A stretch of DNA of 64,000 nucleotides from Onchocerca lupi (taxonomy: Eukaryota > Nematoda > Chromadorea > Rhabditida > Onchocercidae). The stretch is taken from assembly GCA_028564675.1 (NCBI GenBank), contig JAOVVO010000400.1:1-64000 (forward strand). The letters run 5' to 3'. The notes below the pieces were generated by a model. That model had not been told where the DNA came from and searched no databases. It saw only the letters and a list, made by a program, of their open reading frames with translations. Each line of letters starts with the position of its first letter. Position 1 is the stretch's first letter. The position numbers and the translations under genes are program-made. Shown here piece by piece: positions 13,101 to 25,252 of the stretch.

Positions 13101-15398
13101 AACTCCTACTACGGAGAACTCAACTTCAGCTGAAATTGTTAGTTTAAATTAAGTTTTTAACTTTTATGAAAGATCATTTTTTCTACATATTTTACTGCTC
13201 GAAAATAAACTTTTTTATAACTTTACTATTGACAATTGCAGGTAGATTTGGTGGAAATCACGCAAAGTGAGCCAGTTAAAAGGCGCGGTCGGCCAGCAAT
13301 GAATTCTGAACAATTAGCAGACTATACACCAACTCGTTTTCACAGAGTAAGTGTTTTATGCTTAACACAATCCTTTTTTTTTTTTTTTTTTTGAAAGTAC
13401 CTTGTAAAAATTTTTCTTTAAAGTTGATTTTTCGAAGGCTCATAATAGGAATCATCTTGTTGCGAAATATGAATCACAGTTTGTTGTACAAAGAGATAGG
13501 ATGATATTTCTGTAATTTGTGTTCGTTCCATCGCTGTTGTACATTAATGAAAAATATCCCTTTTAATTAAATGCTTTCTTGATAATATCATAGAATATGT
13601 AAAGAAGTTTGTGCCTTATAAAACGTGCATATGTGCCATTTCCAGATATACTTTGAAGAAGAGGTGAAAAAATTTCTCAATATATCCAGTAGTTCATTAG
13701 TTTACGTTATAGTATTTACAAAGACGATATCGTTCCATAAAAGCAGATCATGCTGCACAACTAAATACAGAGAAAATGGTGTTCTTGTATAAAAAAATGA
13801 TGAATCAGAACTTTTCTGGTATTATTTCAGATGGTCAGAAGCTTTCGACAAGAAGTATGTTCTCATTTTCTCTTTTTTAACATAATCTAAATTTTTTTTC
13901 TTGAATATCATCTAAAGACCATACATTGAAATGGAATGATTTGTTACTTATTCTTTCTGAAAAGTATTTCTTTCCTGATTTTTTAGTCCATGTCATGCAC
14001 TTTTGCAGATTTCAACTAGATTTTTATTGATAATTATTTCCTCAAATTGTAAATTTAGAAATAATTTCGAAAGCGCGACCAGTGGTTGTACGGACTCGTT
14101 CATCAGTCTTGAACGAATTGCAAAATGTCCCCAGTTCGAATGAATTTGTGAAAAAAAAGAAAGTTGCAAAGAAAAGAGTTAAAACCGGTAATATTGTACT
14201 TTCAGGAATCAATAAAATGTAAGTTCATAATTTTAGGATTTTTTCATTCTTTCCTTCTTTTCTTATTTTTTCTCAAATTCAAAAGATTAATTTTTAAAAT
14301 TCATGTTTCTCTTATAGTGAGAGAGAGACAGTGTTTGCAATAACTAAAAAATTGGGCGTACTAAAAATTGCAAGCGCTGTTGATGACCGTACTCGTTATG
14401 TGGTAAGTGACCAAGAGGGAATGCGCACAGTTAATGTTATGCGAGCTCTAGTCAAAGGCATACCAATTGTCACAATTGAATGGGTATCATTTTTTAATTT
14501 GAGATTTGATGAGGACATTGGGCGGTCCAAAACTATGTCACAAATTAGTTTTTAGATAAATTCCTAAGTTTTGCAGTAAATTAGTTTCTAAGAATAATTC
14601 ATTCATTGGCTATCAAGTTACCGGTTCAGGCTTACCTTTTGATGACAGTGGAATTTCAGATAATAGCAAATCTATTTTCCTATATTCTCATTTTTGTCTT
14701 TTTCCATTCTTTTTCTGATTGCAGTAACTTCAATGATTTTTTAGCAAGAAAAGTTTCAAGTCTTTTAATTCCTCTTATTCTTTTTAGGCTTACCGCTCAT
14801 TAGAAATTGGTGGCTGGTTAAAAGGAACTGATTTTTTTGTTCCACGGTGGAAAACTGCTCACAAAGCATGGCTCAGTGGTCACATGGCTCATTTGTTCTC
14901 TGCATTAGGACCTTTTTATGTTTCTTCTAAATGCGAACCTGAAGCGAATCATCTTTTATATCTCATTAAATCTTGTCATGGAAAAGTCAGTCTTATTTTC
15001 TGGATTTTTTTTTCTGTTAGAAACATGCGACAAAATTTCGAAATTAACCAAAGAATTCCATAATTTCAGACAACAGAATCATTGAATCGAGCTGTTATAT
15101 TTGTCTCACCTCGATCCGAATGGAAAACAATTATGCAACTCAGGAAAGATACTGATACGCGGGCAACATACATCACAGAAAAATCATTATTAGGTACTAT
15201 CAACAGCTTATCAAATTTTTTGAAATATTTGAAAAAAAAAAAAAGTCGCATTTTCGCAAAAGGTTCCTCGCTGTAAATGTTATGAATTCAGAAATTTAGT
15301 TTTTTTCCCAAGATTTTCTTAAATTGAGGATGAATTTTTTTTTGTACTTTATTTTTTCAGATTCAATATGCGAATGCAAAATCAGTTTTTCACCCTGA
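10121..15398 (+). CDS. MCPH1: microcephalin-like BRCT protein
   Basis: Fourteen exons: 10121-10223, 10388-10475, 10880-10993, 11223-11337, 11618-11720, 12361-12447, 13016-13137, 13242-13350, 13831-13854, 14059-14218, 14318-14483, 14788-14985, 15070-15193 and 15361-15398. All phases agree, giving about 516 residues. The N-terminal BRCT (about residues 35-105) contains NITHLIFWNGRQKTLDKAHQ and ISPHWVFKC. The two C-terminal BRCTs contain RTVNVMRALVKGIPIVTIEW, YRSLEIGGWL and RAVIFVSPRSEW. One N-terminal plus two C-terminal BRCTs and these residues match microcephalin, which acts in the DNA-damage response and chromosome condensation in the nucleus. An AT-hook-like KRRGRPA lies in exon 8 and a basic KKKKVAKKRVK stretch (possible nuclear signal) in exon 10. 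The start is the first in-frame ATG after a stop; the ATG at 10175 is an alternative. The middle region is weakly conserved. Confidence 0.88.
13374..13392. repeat. poly-T tract (19 T)
   Basis: Uninterrupted T run in the MCPH1 intron after exon 8. It is one of several long homopolymers typical of the AT-rich introns here. Confidence 0.8.
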
Positions 15399-17104
15399 AT
15401 AATAATAAAAAATCTTCTTTGTCTCCTGTTATTCATCTCTTTATCTTCTGTGATGAAATTTTTTTTTCTTCACAAAATTGAAAATTCCAATAATCTTAAT
15501 AGTAGTTTTGAATTGACTTATTATCAGTTTGTTTTATATGGCATTTTCTTCTTGCTTTTAATATTTTGTTGTTTCAATCTTACTTATTTTTGAATATAGA
15601 CATCCATGAATTTTGCTTAATTCAAAGTTCAGACCACGAATTTTTAACTCGAAATTTTATTATACAGCTTGATGTAGATATATTTTCAAATCTTCGGCTT
15701 TTTTAATTTAAATTTCATAACTTCAAATATTTTCCGCGCATGAGTTTTTAGAAATGAAAGTTCTTAAATTGTATTTCTCTTTATAATTTTATTATATACA
15801 GATGAAGTTGAAGTCGATTTGATAAACTTATGTTCAATGCTCGGATCTGTACATAATTAACTTTATGAATTCAGAATTATTTAAATATCGAATTTTGAAA
15901 ATCTTTATGTTTTTTATTCAAATATCAGATTCTTTTAGAGTTTACATTAAACTGCAGGTAATGCTTCTAAAGAAGGTTTTATTGAAGCCTTTGTTTTTCA
16001 TTCTGAATTTTCTTTTGAATTGAATAAAGAGACTGATAAAAGTCGATCTCCTAGAAGTACCATGTCAAAAGGCAGATTTAAATGGGACCTAATTTGTGGG
16101 AAGAAATAATTTTTCGAATCTTTGGGATTTTTAACTTTTAATTCGATAAAACACTCCGCATTTCTCCATTCTCATTTCGTTATGGTTTTTAGTTGATAAT
16201 TTGATTTGATTATTTAATTTCGATACCCATATAACTGAAGTTGCATATAGCCAATCTATCTATATAAAGTTCTTTGACGAAAAAAAGGAATCCAAATCTG
16301 TACCAGTAGGTCTGGATTCGCATTAAATCAGTTATATGCTTGTCAATATGCTTAGAAAAATGAAAAAGGCAGATTACAAAACAGGTTAATGAGAAGGAAG
16401 GAATGAATTTTGATTTAAGCATTTGAGCTCTGAAATCCGACTTCATGGAGGAACAACACATTGAACTTACAACGAGATAGACGACACGCAGCAATGATGA
16501 ATGTACGGTATGACAGCTGGCATTAGTACAGATTGCACTTCTCGGCATATTAGGTCGTGTCGCCGTTATCGTCGTCATCATCGTCGCTGCCATTTGTTGT
16601 TGTATCGATTCATCTAAATTCGTCGCTGCAACAGCCGCTAGTCGCTGGCGCTTGACGCAGCAACAGCTGTGGCAGTAATAGTAGCAGCATCATCCTATGC
16701 TTTCGTCTTCTCCTAGCCCTCGTCGTCGAACTCTATATTTTCGCTTGGTTTGCTCTTTCTTGAAATCACTTGATAGGCAGATACGAAAGAATGAATGGTA
16801 GACAGATCTCATCTCACTTTTCTTTAACTTCTAGCCTTTACTTTATGTATCGTTTTGGTCGCTGCCATACCTTCATTTTTGGCTCTTCTCTAAGCAGCGA
16901 TTTCCTCTTTTTAGAAAGGAATTCTGATTGGTTCAACGTCGAAATATCTGCATTATTATTTCTGCTGCAGATTGATATTGTATCAACCTTGTTATGAGAT
17001 CCGGACGTTATCAATTGAATAGTAATTTAAATGTGTTCAAGTTTAAACCTAACAAGTTATAATGCTAATAGGTATTACTTTAATTGAGTTAGTTTTCAGA
17101 TCAA
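15399..17104. other. MCPH1-MADF intergenic, GC-richer island at 16480-16770
   Basis: No gene was called. Most of the stretch is AT-rich, but 16480-16770 is clearly richer in G+C, with many CGTCGT and GCAGCA/CAACAG triplets. It lies a few hundred bases upstream of the MADF gene. On the minus strand an open frame starts at 16593 and runs into a good GTAAGT donor near 16472; I could not find a continuation. A promoter or 5' untranslated region for the MADF gene is the simplest reading (inference). Confidence 0.35.
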
Positions 17105-20044
17105 ATGGTGAAAATGTGGAATGACGACTCTCGCCTCATTTTAATTGAGGAAGTACGAAAACGTCGCGAAGTTTGGGAATATAAAAAGGTTCAATTTTCT
17201 AATATTTTTTTCTTCATCATTCTATTTCAGTTATGTTCCATTTTTACCATAAGAAAAGATAAAGTGAGTGAGAAAAAATTTGCATGTATTTGCCCAGTTC
17301 ATCTTATCTATTCTGTTCATTTTGATTATTTTCTTCTCCATGGTCCGAAAGTTCGCAACGTTTTTCTCTGGTGAATATTTTTTTATTTTCGTCTTAGATA
17401 ATGAGTATCAATAATGAGTATTTTATATTCGTATAAATATTAATGGTTCAATAAGTTAATAGCAGTATTCAATTTGAACAATCATATCGACTGAAAGAAT
17501 AGGACTGTTGAATATGAAATAAATATAGATTGATTTCTGTCTTTGAATATACTGTATTTGTTTCGTTCGGTTTTAAAAAAATTTTTTCTACTCTTTTATG
17601 CTGTAAAAGCTTAATATTTTCTAAAGACTACTGCATTTAAATATGCATTACTTTTACTTTTTTATTTTTTACTTTCAGTTAATTACATAACACTGCTATC
17701 GATTATTAACTGTAATAAATATTCTGTGAAATCCGCATTATCTATTCCACAACTTATGAGGACCTTCAAAAAATTTCTCAACCATAATATTTCCGAAAAT
17801 TTCTTCCAGCATTCACAATTTATCAGTTTATTAGTGAGCAACTTTTCCTTGTGTTGTTTAATGAACGAATTGACTTATAGGAGCGCTATGCGACATCAGA
17901 AAGGAAGAAAGAATTGTTTGCAGAAGTCGCAGGTGCACTTAATGCTTCCGGTTTAGTAACAGCCGGCCTATACACAGGTCCTCCGCATTCTTTTTCTTTT
18001 ATTTGTAAATTCATTTCTCGAAAACTTTCTTGATTATTGATAGATTTGAACCTTTTTAAAATATTTTATGCATATAAATATTTGTATGAATGTCAGGAAT
18101 GATTGCTATGTGTAATAATTCTAATTTAGTGCTAACCTGGGTGCCAAGTGCTGAGATGTATAGATTACTGTAGTTTCCTACTGCAAAAGCCTCTTTATAT
18201 CAAACGATTCTTTCATTTTTAATGGTTTCTTTTCTAATCTATCATCTTTTTCAGAAGAAGATGTTCGTACACAATGGAAAAATTTAAAAGACACATTCAA
18301 AAGGAAACTTAAAAGGCGTCAGGCAGAAGCTAGTGCAGGTTATGAAGATGTGGAACCAACGTGGCGTTTCTGGAGCAAAATGCAATTCGTAAAAAATAAT
18401 TTTGGTCCAGATCGAAATCGATCATCTGCATTGAATAGGTAACTCAGTTCAATACTGTGCCAACCTATTCTTTTCAAGGAATGGTGTCTACCGGAAATTT
18501 TAAAGTAAATGGATTTTAAAGATAAAGGGAAGAAAAGGCACACTTTCGAATTTTGAAAAAATTAAGAAATTCATATTACAGCACAATTTTGGTAGAAAAC
18601 ACGCCTAATACGTTGGAGAAATTGATCAGCTCTCTTGTTGAAAAACAAATGTCTGATGACAGCAATAACAGTATAGAGTATGGTTTTTTTTTATTCAAAT
18701 TATTGTATCAGTTAATTGTGCTATTAAACAAATATTGAACTCACAAAATTTCCTTGTCTAATGATATCATAAAATAATGAGTAAAATTAGCCTACTGATT
18801 TTTATTTCGAAACTTTTGAAAGTTAATTGAATATGTCAACATATTATATATTACTTTTTATTCAGTAATTCATTTGAAGAAGTATACCTTTAAATATTTT
18901 TCTGGTTTAACTATTAGGATAAGATTATAACGGAATTTGTCGAACGGTTTTTGAATATTCATCGTTTATCAACTGATGATATGCTTTTGCAGTGGACAGT
19001 TATTAAATGTAACAGAGCTTCCATCCGTTGCATCAACCTCTCTTCCCATTCCTTCTGCAAACAGTAATAGCAACAGTAGTTGTAATAAAAACACTCTCAA
19101 TAATATAAACACTTTTATACCCGATATTCAAGTTACATCGACTGCTACGCCTACAATTGAAATGCATATAGCTCAGTTTGTTCCACCCAACATCAATTAT
19201 CTGGAGGTATGTTTTAGTTTGCTTTTTTCTTTTTAAAATTTTTTCCAATTCGTTGAATAAATTGAATTATTCCATTATTGATTGTGGTTGTTGTATAATA
19301 TTATTATATAATGATGTAAAGTAGAAAACTTTTAATTCCCAGAAAGGATTTCTCTTTTTGTTCCAAAACTAAAAAGATATTTTGTCTGATATATTTACAC
19401 AGTATAAAAGAAAAAAAAAATAAATCTATATGGTTTTTTAAGTTCCTCAAGTTTTTTGAACAAATTGGATTGCCCACTGATAATTCACTCTTCTGCCAAT
19501 ATTTTTGCATGTTCCGGCATTCGTTGTACTGTCTAAAAAGATTGGTATATTCAGTCAGTAATAGCCATTTGTTGCAGGGTATAGCATCTCACTCGCCATT
19601 ATCGCAACATCTCGGATTTGACTCGAATAAATTGAGATCACCTTCACCAGTTAATCCAGAATTACATCCTTGTGCAAGTGCTCTGGCTGATCTTCAGAAA
19701 AAAGCAATGAAAAGGAAGGCATCGGAAGCGGGCAATGAGGACTTGCAAAACATACAGGAGCCAGATGATGAATGCGCTTGGTTTGGTAGGTTCTATAAAT
19801 TCTATAATATCACACAGCAGATTTTTATTGTGACGACTAGTTTCTTCTACGAAAATTCTAAATTTATATTGCAGATTTGTCTTAAATTAAAGAAATTCTA
19901 GGCCGAAGTGTATCAAGTGCATTACGTCGGCTTTGTTTGACATCACCACTTTCGGCACTTACTCTCAAAAAACAGATCTCAGATTTGATATATGAAGCCG
20001 AGATCAAGCAATTAGTACGTCATCGGAGAACAGAGCAGTCATGA
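17105..20044 (+). CDS. MADF-BESS domain transcription factor
   Basis: Exons 17105-17188, 17881-17977, 18255-18438, 18582-18677, 18993-19206, 19578-19785 and 19902-20044; all phases agree, giving about 341 residues. The ATG lies five bases behind a TTTTCAG acceptor, consistent with trans-splicing. The MADF domain spans exons 1-3: LILIEEVRKRREVWEYKK, then ERYATSERKKELFAEVAGAL, then VRTQWKNLKDTFKRKLKRR and WRFWSKMQFV. MADF is a Myb/SANT-like DNA-binding fold of the Adf-1 family. The middle is Ser/Asn/Thr-rich and probably disordered. The C-terminus (FGRSVSSALRRL, then LKKQISDLIYEAEIKQLV) matches the BESS protein-interaction motif. The protein is inferred to be a nuclear sequence-specific regulator; targets cannot be read from sequence. 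Exon 2 uses a weak donor (GTCCTC) that is required by the frame. Confidence 0.88.
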
Positions 20045-22384
20045 AAATTCGTACTGAATATGAGCGCTTAAGTTGAAAAAGGGTTCAACAGGAGTTCAGT
20101 TCTCGGAATAATACTGAATATAGTAAGAATAAAATATTAGAGATTGTAGAAATCGTAGCTAATCCTTTTCGATGAACAGTTCAGCAATTTTTTAGGTTAA
20201 GAACTTGTACTGAACAATAATCATTAGCATTTCATATTTATTGTTCAATGACGATTTTTATTTTTTCTGAATCACACTCATATATAAAGTTCAGTATCTA
20301 AATGTGATTTATGAGATCCTTTTCCTTTTGTTATGTATATTTGTCGTGAAATCACAAAAGAGCTTAATTATTGCTTATTAAAATAGCAATTTTTTGAGTT
20401 ACATTCTTAAACATCAAGGTATGTTATTATATTGTATATGATGATTTTCCTTAATGAAGAAGTTGAGAAAGTTGTAAGAAAGATTTCTTTGAAAGTAGTA
20501 TAGTTAAATCGATGAAATTATTATTATTTTTGTAAAATGGATCAAGATCGATTCTAGAATTTGCGGGTAATATTTTAAGTTATTTCTATTGCTATATAAT
20601 AACCCTGTACAGCTTTAAAATTGTTTATTAAAATAAAATTTTGCTTCTTGAATTTTATATGAATATATACCGTAGCAAATGATTTCGTATCATGCGTATT
20701 TTTAAATAAACACATTTTGAGTCATTGGTGCAAATTATTCTGATAATTTAGCCCGAATTATCATATCACTTCATTTCTATTGTAAAAAGAATTTCTTATG
20801 AATTCAAACTTTGTATTACGCAATTTCAAGCAGAAAAGTTTCGCCATTTTGCAAGTGCTAACTTCAATGTTAACAGTTAATTAAATTAGGATATACAAAG
20901 AGTTTTATTTATGACGAGAAGGAATAGCTGTTTGTACAAGAGAAACCTATAACTTTAAGTCTTTTTTAACCAAATCTAGCCCTAATAAAACCTCTAGTGG
21001 AAAATATTCTGGAAAGAAGATACCGATTTGTTTTTCTGGATTTGGTCATAAATGATCGGAAAAATTTTATTATCGACACAAACAACTTTATATTTTTTAT
21101 CAACTTTTTTTTAGTGAGTTTATATAAAAAATTTCCAGTTTATACCATTTGAATGATAGAGAACAAATTTCCCTGAAATCCTATTTTCCAACTTTAATAG
21201 CTTCAATAAATCTTCAATCATTAGATAAATATCGGTTACATTTCAAATCGTTTCAACTGTCGCAGTCCATCCTGGCTTGGTAGTTATTTTCTGCTATCTT
21301 AAAATCAAATAAAAACTATTGCAGATGATGAGAAAAACTTTCATGCCGGGAATTCCAGAATTAAAAGTGTTTCTGCGAGAATGATCTTTCAATATAATGC
21401 ATAGTTTTGCTCATTCATTCGAGAAATTAATTCTTAAATATTATTAATAAAAGATTTGATTTTGGTTGTAAATATTTTCTTATGTATTCGGAACGAATTG
21501 AAAAAGTTTCGTTAAAAGTTTTGCTTAAGCTGTAATCTTGGTTTGATAACTTTTAGGTTTTTTAAAAAAATTTTGATTTTCGAATTAATCTAACTTTTGA
21601 TTTTTTAAAATTTAAATTTTGGTTTTTTTTTTCTTTTCAATTTTTAATCGCAAAAATAACTATTATTATAAGTAAGCCGCAGGAATGAAGTGATCGATAG
21701 TACATTTTAATAAAAGATTTATCAGGAAATAGTATGTAATTTCCGTTACAAACATTCAGTTTTAAGTAGAAAACTTTAAAAAATTGATCAAAAACTGTAT
21801 AGAAGAAGGAATTATCACTTCTTATCTGCTGAAACAAAAGTGGAAGCAATAATGGTCATCCTCTTCACCTTCAGAGAATTTCATTTTTTGATGTGCGAAA
21901 GAGAAATTGGGCATGAAAAGGATTTGTTAAGACTTTTATGTATTGAATTTTGCATACTATATTTAAATCGAATAATTGCTCTGTAAATTGTGCTGCAATT
22001 CTTCATTCCCAGTTTATGTAACACATCAACACATACCCATAAACATTATTCTCAAAGCATGACCAACAAACTTACCTTGGTTGCTATGGAATCAAAGGTA
22101 TGGATGACTTCGACTGCTATCCAAACTTCGGTTCACATCCTATCCTTTCTAGTGACAATTAGTATTACTTATTTAATCATTACTTTATCTTCCTTTTTAA
22201 TCACTGAATAACATTTGTAAACTTATCAATTTTTCGGGAAATTACTTTGCGAAGCCTCATCAATCAGTCGATAAACTCTCTCATTCAAATCACTCACTCT
22301 CGTTTTCATGCAACAGAAAATAATATATGCATAAATTTTGTTCAGTAATTTCCAATTAATTTGTAGCTTTCCTACCTGCTATAA
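20045..22384. other. intergenic, no gene seen
   Basis: About 2.3 kb of AT-rich DNA between the MADF gene and IFT57. Small open frames at 21637-21849 (-) and 21990-22211 (+) lack family features or splice logic. The first part probably holds the MADF 3' untranslated region. Confidence 0.45.
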
Positions 22385-25252
22385 ATGGAAGAAAAAAAAG
22401 ATGTAGATGAAAAGAAAGATGGACAAGAAGGAAAAGATCAAAGTCCTGCTCAACAATATGATTTATATGTCCTTAATGATGAGCTAAGTGACAAGCTTAA
22501 ATTGCTAAACTATGAAGAGGATTATGCAAACTTGGCTCCAAGCTATAGGACTATCTCGAGGTAAAAATTTTTCTTACTCTTTACTATATTTAACTAGTAA
22601 GAAAGATTTTCGCTTTTTAATATACTTTACTATGCATTATTATTCTGTTATGGAAATTACTTTGTCCAATATGAGAGTTAAAATCCACCTAATGCCGCAT
22701 TTATTCTTAATGCAGCCAGAAACGAGACGTTATCTAATTTATTATTTTACTTTTTGGCATCATTAAAAGAGAAAATACTTGAAGTACATTTTGTTTACTT
22801 ATTCGGAAGTTGAAATTTTAAAATTAAGTGGGTTCATTTGCAGAGAATATTTTGTGAAGAGTACAAATATTGGTGAGCAATTTTTCATCTTTACTACATT
22901 ATCTGCATGGCTCATTCAGAAGGCCATCGATCCGTCATTCGCATTCCCAGAAGAGGTTTTTACTCTCAAATAATCATCAATGCTCTTATTTGATTTCTGT
23001 ATTGTGCCAATTTCAAGCATAAATGCGACAATTTCAACATAAAAGATTTGATGACATTATTGCAGTTTGATGATCCGAATGCGACAATTTCAAGAATTCT
23101 GGAAGCATTACGAAGCAAGAATATTTCTATTACTTTTCCACCAAATAAATTAAAAACCGGAGCCGGTGAGCAATGTTTGTATGTGCTGGATAAACTCGCT
23201 GATTTAGCGCTTGCTGCTGAGCAATTTTCTTGGATCAAGTAATACTTTGGTTTCATCTATTTGTTTAGTCGATTCATTTGGAGAAATTTCCATAACTTTC
23301 AAATAATAATTGGACCCAATTTGTAAGAAAAGACTGATTATTTCTGGGATCGAACATTGTTAGCTATAGGGCTGATCCAGTGGTTGAAAATGACGAAGAG
23401 GCGGAGGTGGAAGTTGATCAAGCTGAAATTACAATTGAACAGGTAAAAAAAAAGTGTAAAATCGATATTCTCATTGAGATATGCCATATTTCATACTTAA
23501 ATTCACATTTGCTATCAGTTTATCAGTTAAATTACATTTACTATCAGTTAAATTCACATTTCCTATCAGTTTAACATTTCATTTGCTCTTCTTTGAAATC
23601 TATCTCAGTTCCGTTCTACATAAATTAAAGAGTTTCGAGTCGAGTTTAAGGTTTGCTTAGATAGATATCAATTACTAAATGATTACAAAAAATTTTAGTT
23701 TGATGAGAATGAACAAGTCGATATTGCTGACGATGATGATAATGAAATTGTAATGGATCTGAAAGCAATGCCTTCAAGAATTAATGGTGGCAAAAATGTA
23801 AAAATTTCACTCAATTTATTCTTGATGATGGCATTTATTATGACATGATATTTCTTTCCTTGAAACGTTCATATCTCGCATTAAGTTTGACAATGAATTT
23901 CAGCTGCAGTCTTTAGATGGTATCCTTCATAGTGATGCAGATATAGATTCGTGGAAACTTGAAGTTGAACGAGTAGCACCACATCTTAAAGTTACTTTCG
24001 AGCAGGATTCAAAGGTGAGCTAAAAGTTTGATCTTAAACATCCTAATTAGTTTTAATTTTCAAACAAACATTCCATCCTTCTACAAAAAAAAGAAATAGC
24101 AATAAAAACAAATAACAAAAATAATTGAAATTAAAAAAAAAAAGTGGATCGAAAAAAGGAGAAAATGGACTCTTTGACTTGTTGCATATATAAAAATGCT
24201 CAGAGCTGGAGAATGCATTTGGAACGAATGCGGTCTTTGCAGAAAGCAGTGGCGGAGTTGCTGAACACAACGGAACCACGCTTGAAGAGTATTATTAATG
24301 AGCTTGATAAAACAATGGAGCGAATTGTTAACAGGTGAGAATTTCCCTGCATCATCACAAAACATGTCGTATGACTCCTATGGATTCGACAACTTTTCTC
24401 TCTTCCCGTTTCCATTTACACCAAAGCTTCCGTTGCAGGGAGAAGCATTTCAACAATCAACTGGAACCTGTGCTAACAAAGTTCTGCCTTGCTAAAGAGA
24501 GAATAACTGAAGTGAAAGATAAATACAGGTAATATTTACATCTCTTTGAATTCCGTAATCTTATCACAGAATCGCTCTTAGTTTTACACGAAAGATTGTT
24601 TACTTGAACAGGGAAATCAGCGGTGGTATTTCGGAGCGTACTCAAAAGCTACAACATGTCAGTGATGAACTGGAACAAATTAAGCAACAAATTGACGAGA
24701 AAAGTCTTCGGAACAGTGACGGAGGTGATTTAATTTGTCCCTAATCAAAATTTCGCTTTTAATAATTTCTCTTTTGTTTCCGTTATTCCTTGGATATTTC
24801 TGATGAAATATGACTGGACACTTGATATTCATCGCGGTGCACAGATCACAGTGGATTAATAGCCTCGAAGCATCACGAGACGTATTCCTTGAAGCTTCAA
24901 GTGAAGGCATTATCATTTGTGGGCAGAAAAATACTGATTGCATATATCACACTAATGCTGAATTCAATTAATTAATATGTAAATTGATAAATGTTAAGAA
25001 ATACTTGGAATCTGTATTTTCTATATGATTTAAAAAAGACACTTCCTCCCGGTTTATAGAATTATTTTTTCCTCCCTGGTTTATGGAATAATTGCAGCTC
25101 CGATGCTGAGGTTAAAACAAGCTTTGCAAAAGATGGAATCTGAAATCCTAACAATGAATGTTCAAATCAGCATCATCGAACAGTCTCTTCTACAAAGTCA
25201 GTTCAACAATCGGGCCGCATATAATGCTTATTTTCAAGATTTACATACTTAA
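22385..25252 (+). CDS. IFT57: intraflagellar transport protein IFT57 (C. elegans CHE-13)
   Basis: Ten exons: 22385-22560, 22844-22955, 23066-23238, 23370-23442, 23699-23797, 23904-24014, 24204-24334, 24439-24528, 24612-24724 and 25098-25252 (stop TAA). All phases agree; the product is about 410 residues, close to the usual 410-430 of the family. The N-terminal calponin-homology-like half contains KLKLLNYEEDYANLAPSYRT, FFIFTTLSAWLIQKA, TISRILEALRSKNISITFPP and AGEQCLYVLDKLADLAL. An acidic linker (DIADDDDNEIVMDLK) follows. The second half is a coiled coil (SWRMHLERMRSLQKA, EKHFNNQLEPVL, ERTQKLQHVSDELEQIKQQI). IFT57 is a peripheral subunit of IFT complex B needed to build cilia; in nematodes this means the sensory neurons. 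The initiator ATG is the first in the exon and is followed by a charged leader. Confidence 0.93.
23500..23571. repeat. short imperfect direct repeats (21 bp, 3 copies)
   Basis: Three related units of the form AATTCACATTTnCTATCAGTT at 23500-23520, 23529-23549 and 23550-23571. They lie inside the IFT57 intron between exons 4 and 5. Confidence 0.65.

Noticed and set aside
14331..14555. MCPH1 exon 11 reading on past 14483
   Set aside because: The frame remains open into the intron, but TGG|GTATCA is needed to join the conserved SLEIGGWL exon at 14788. A GTAAGT inside the exon (about 14402) is ignored for the same reason.
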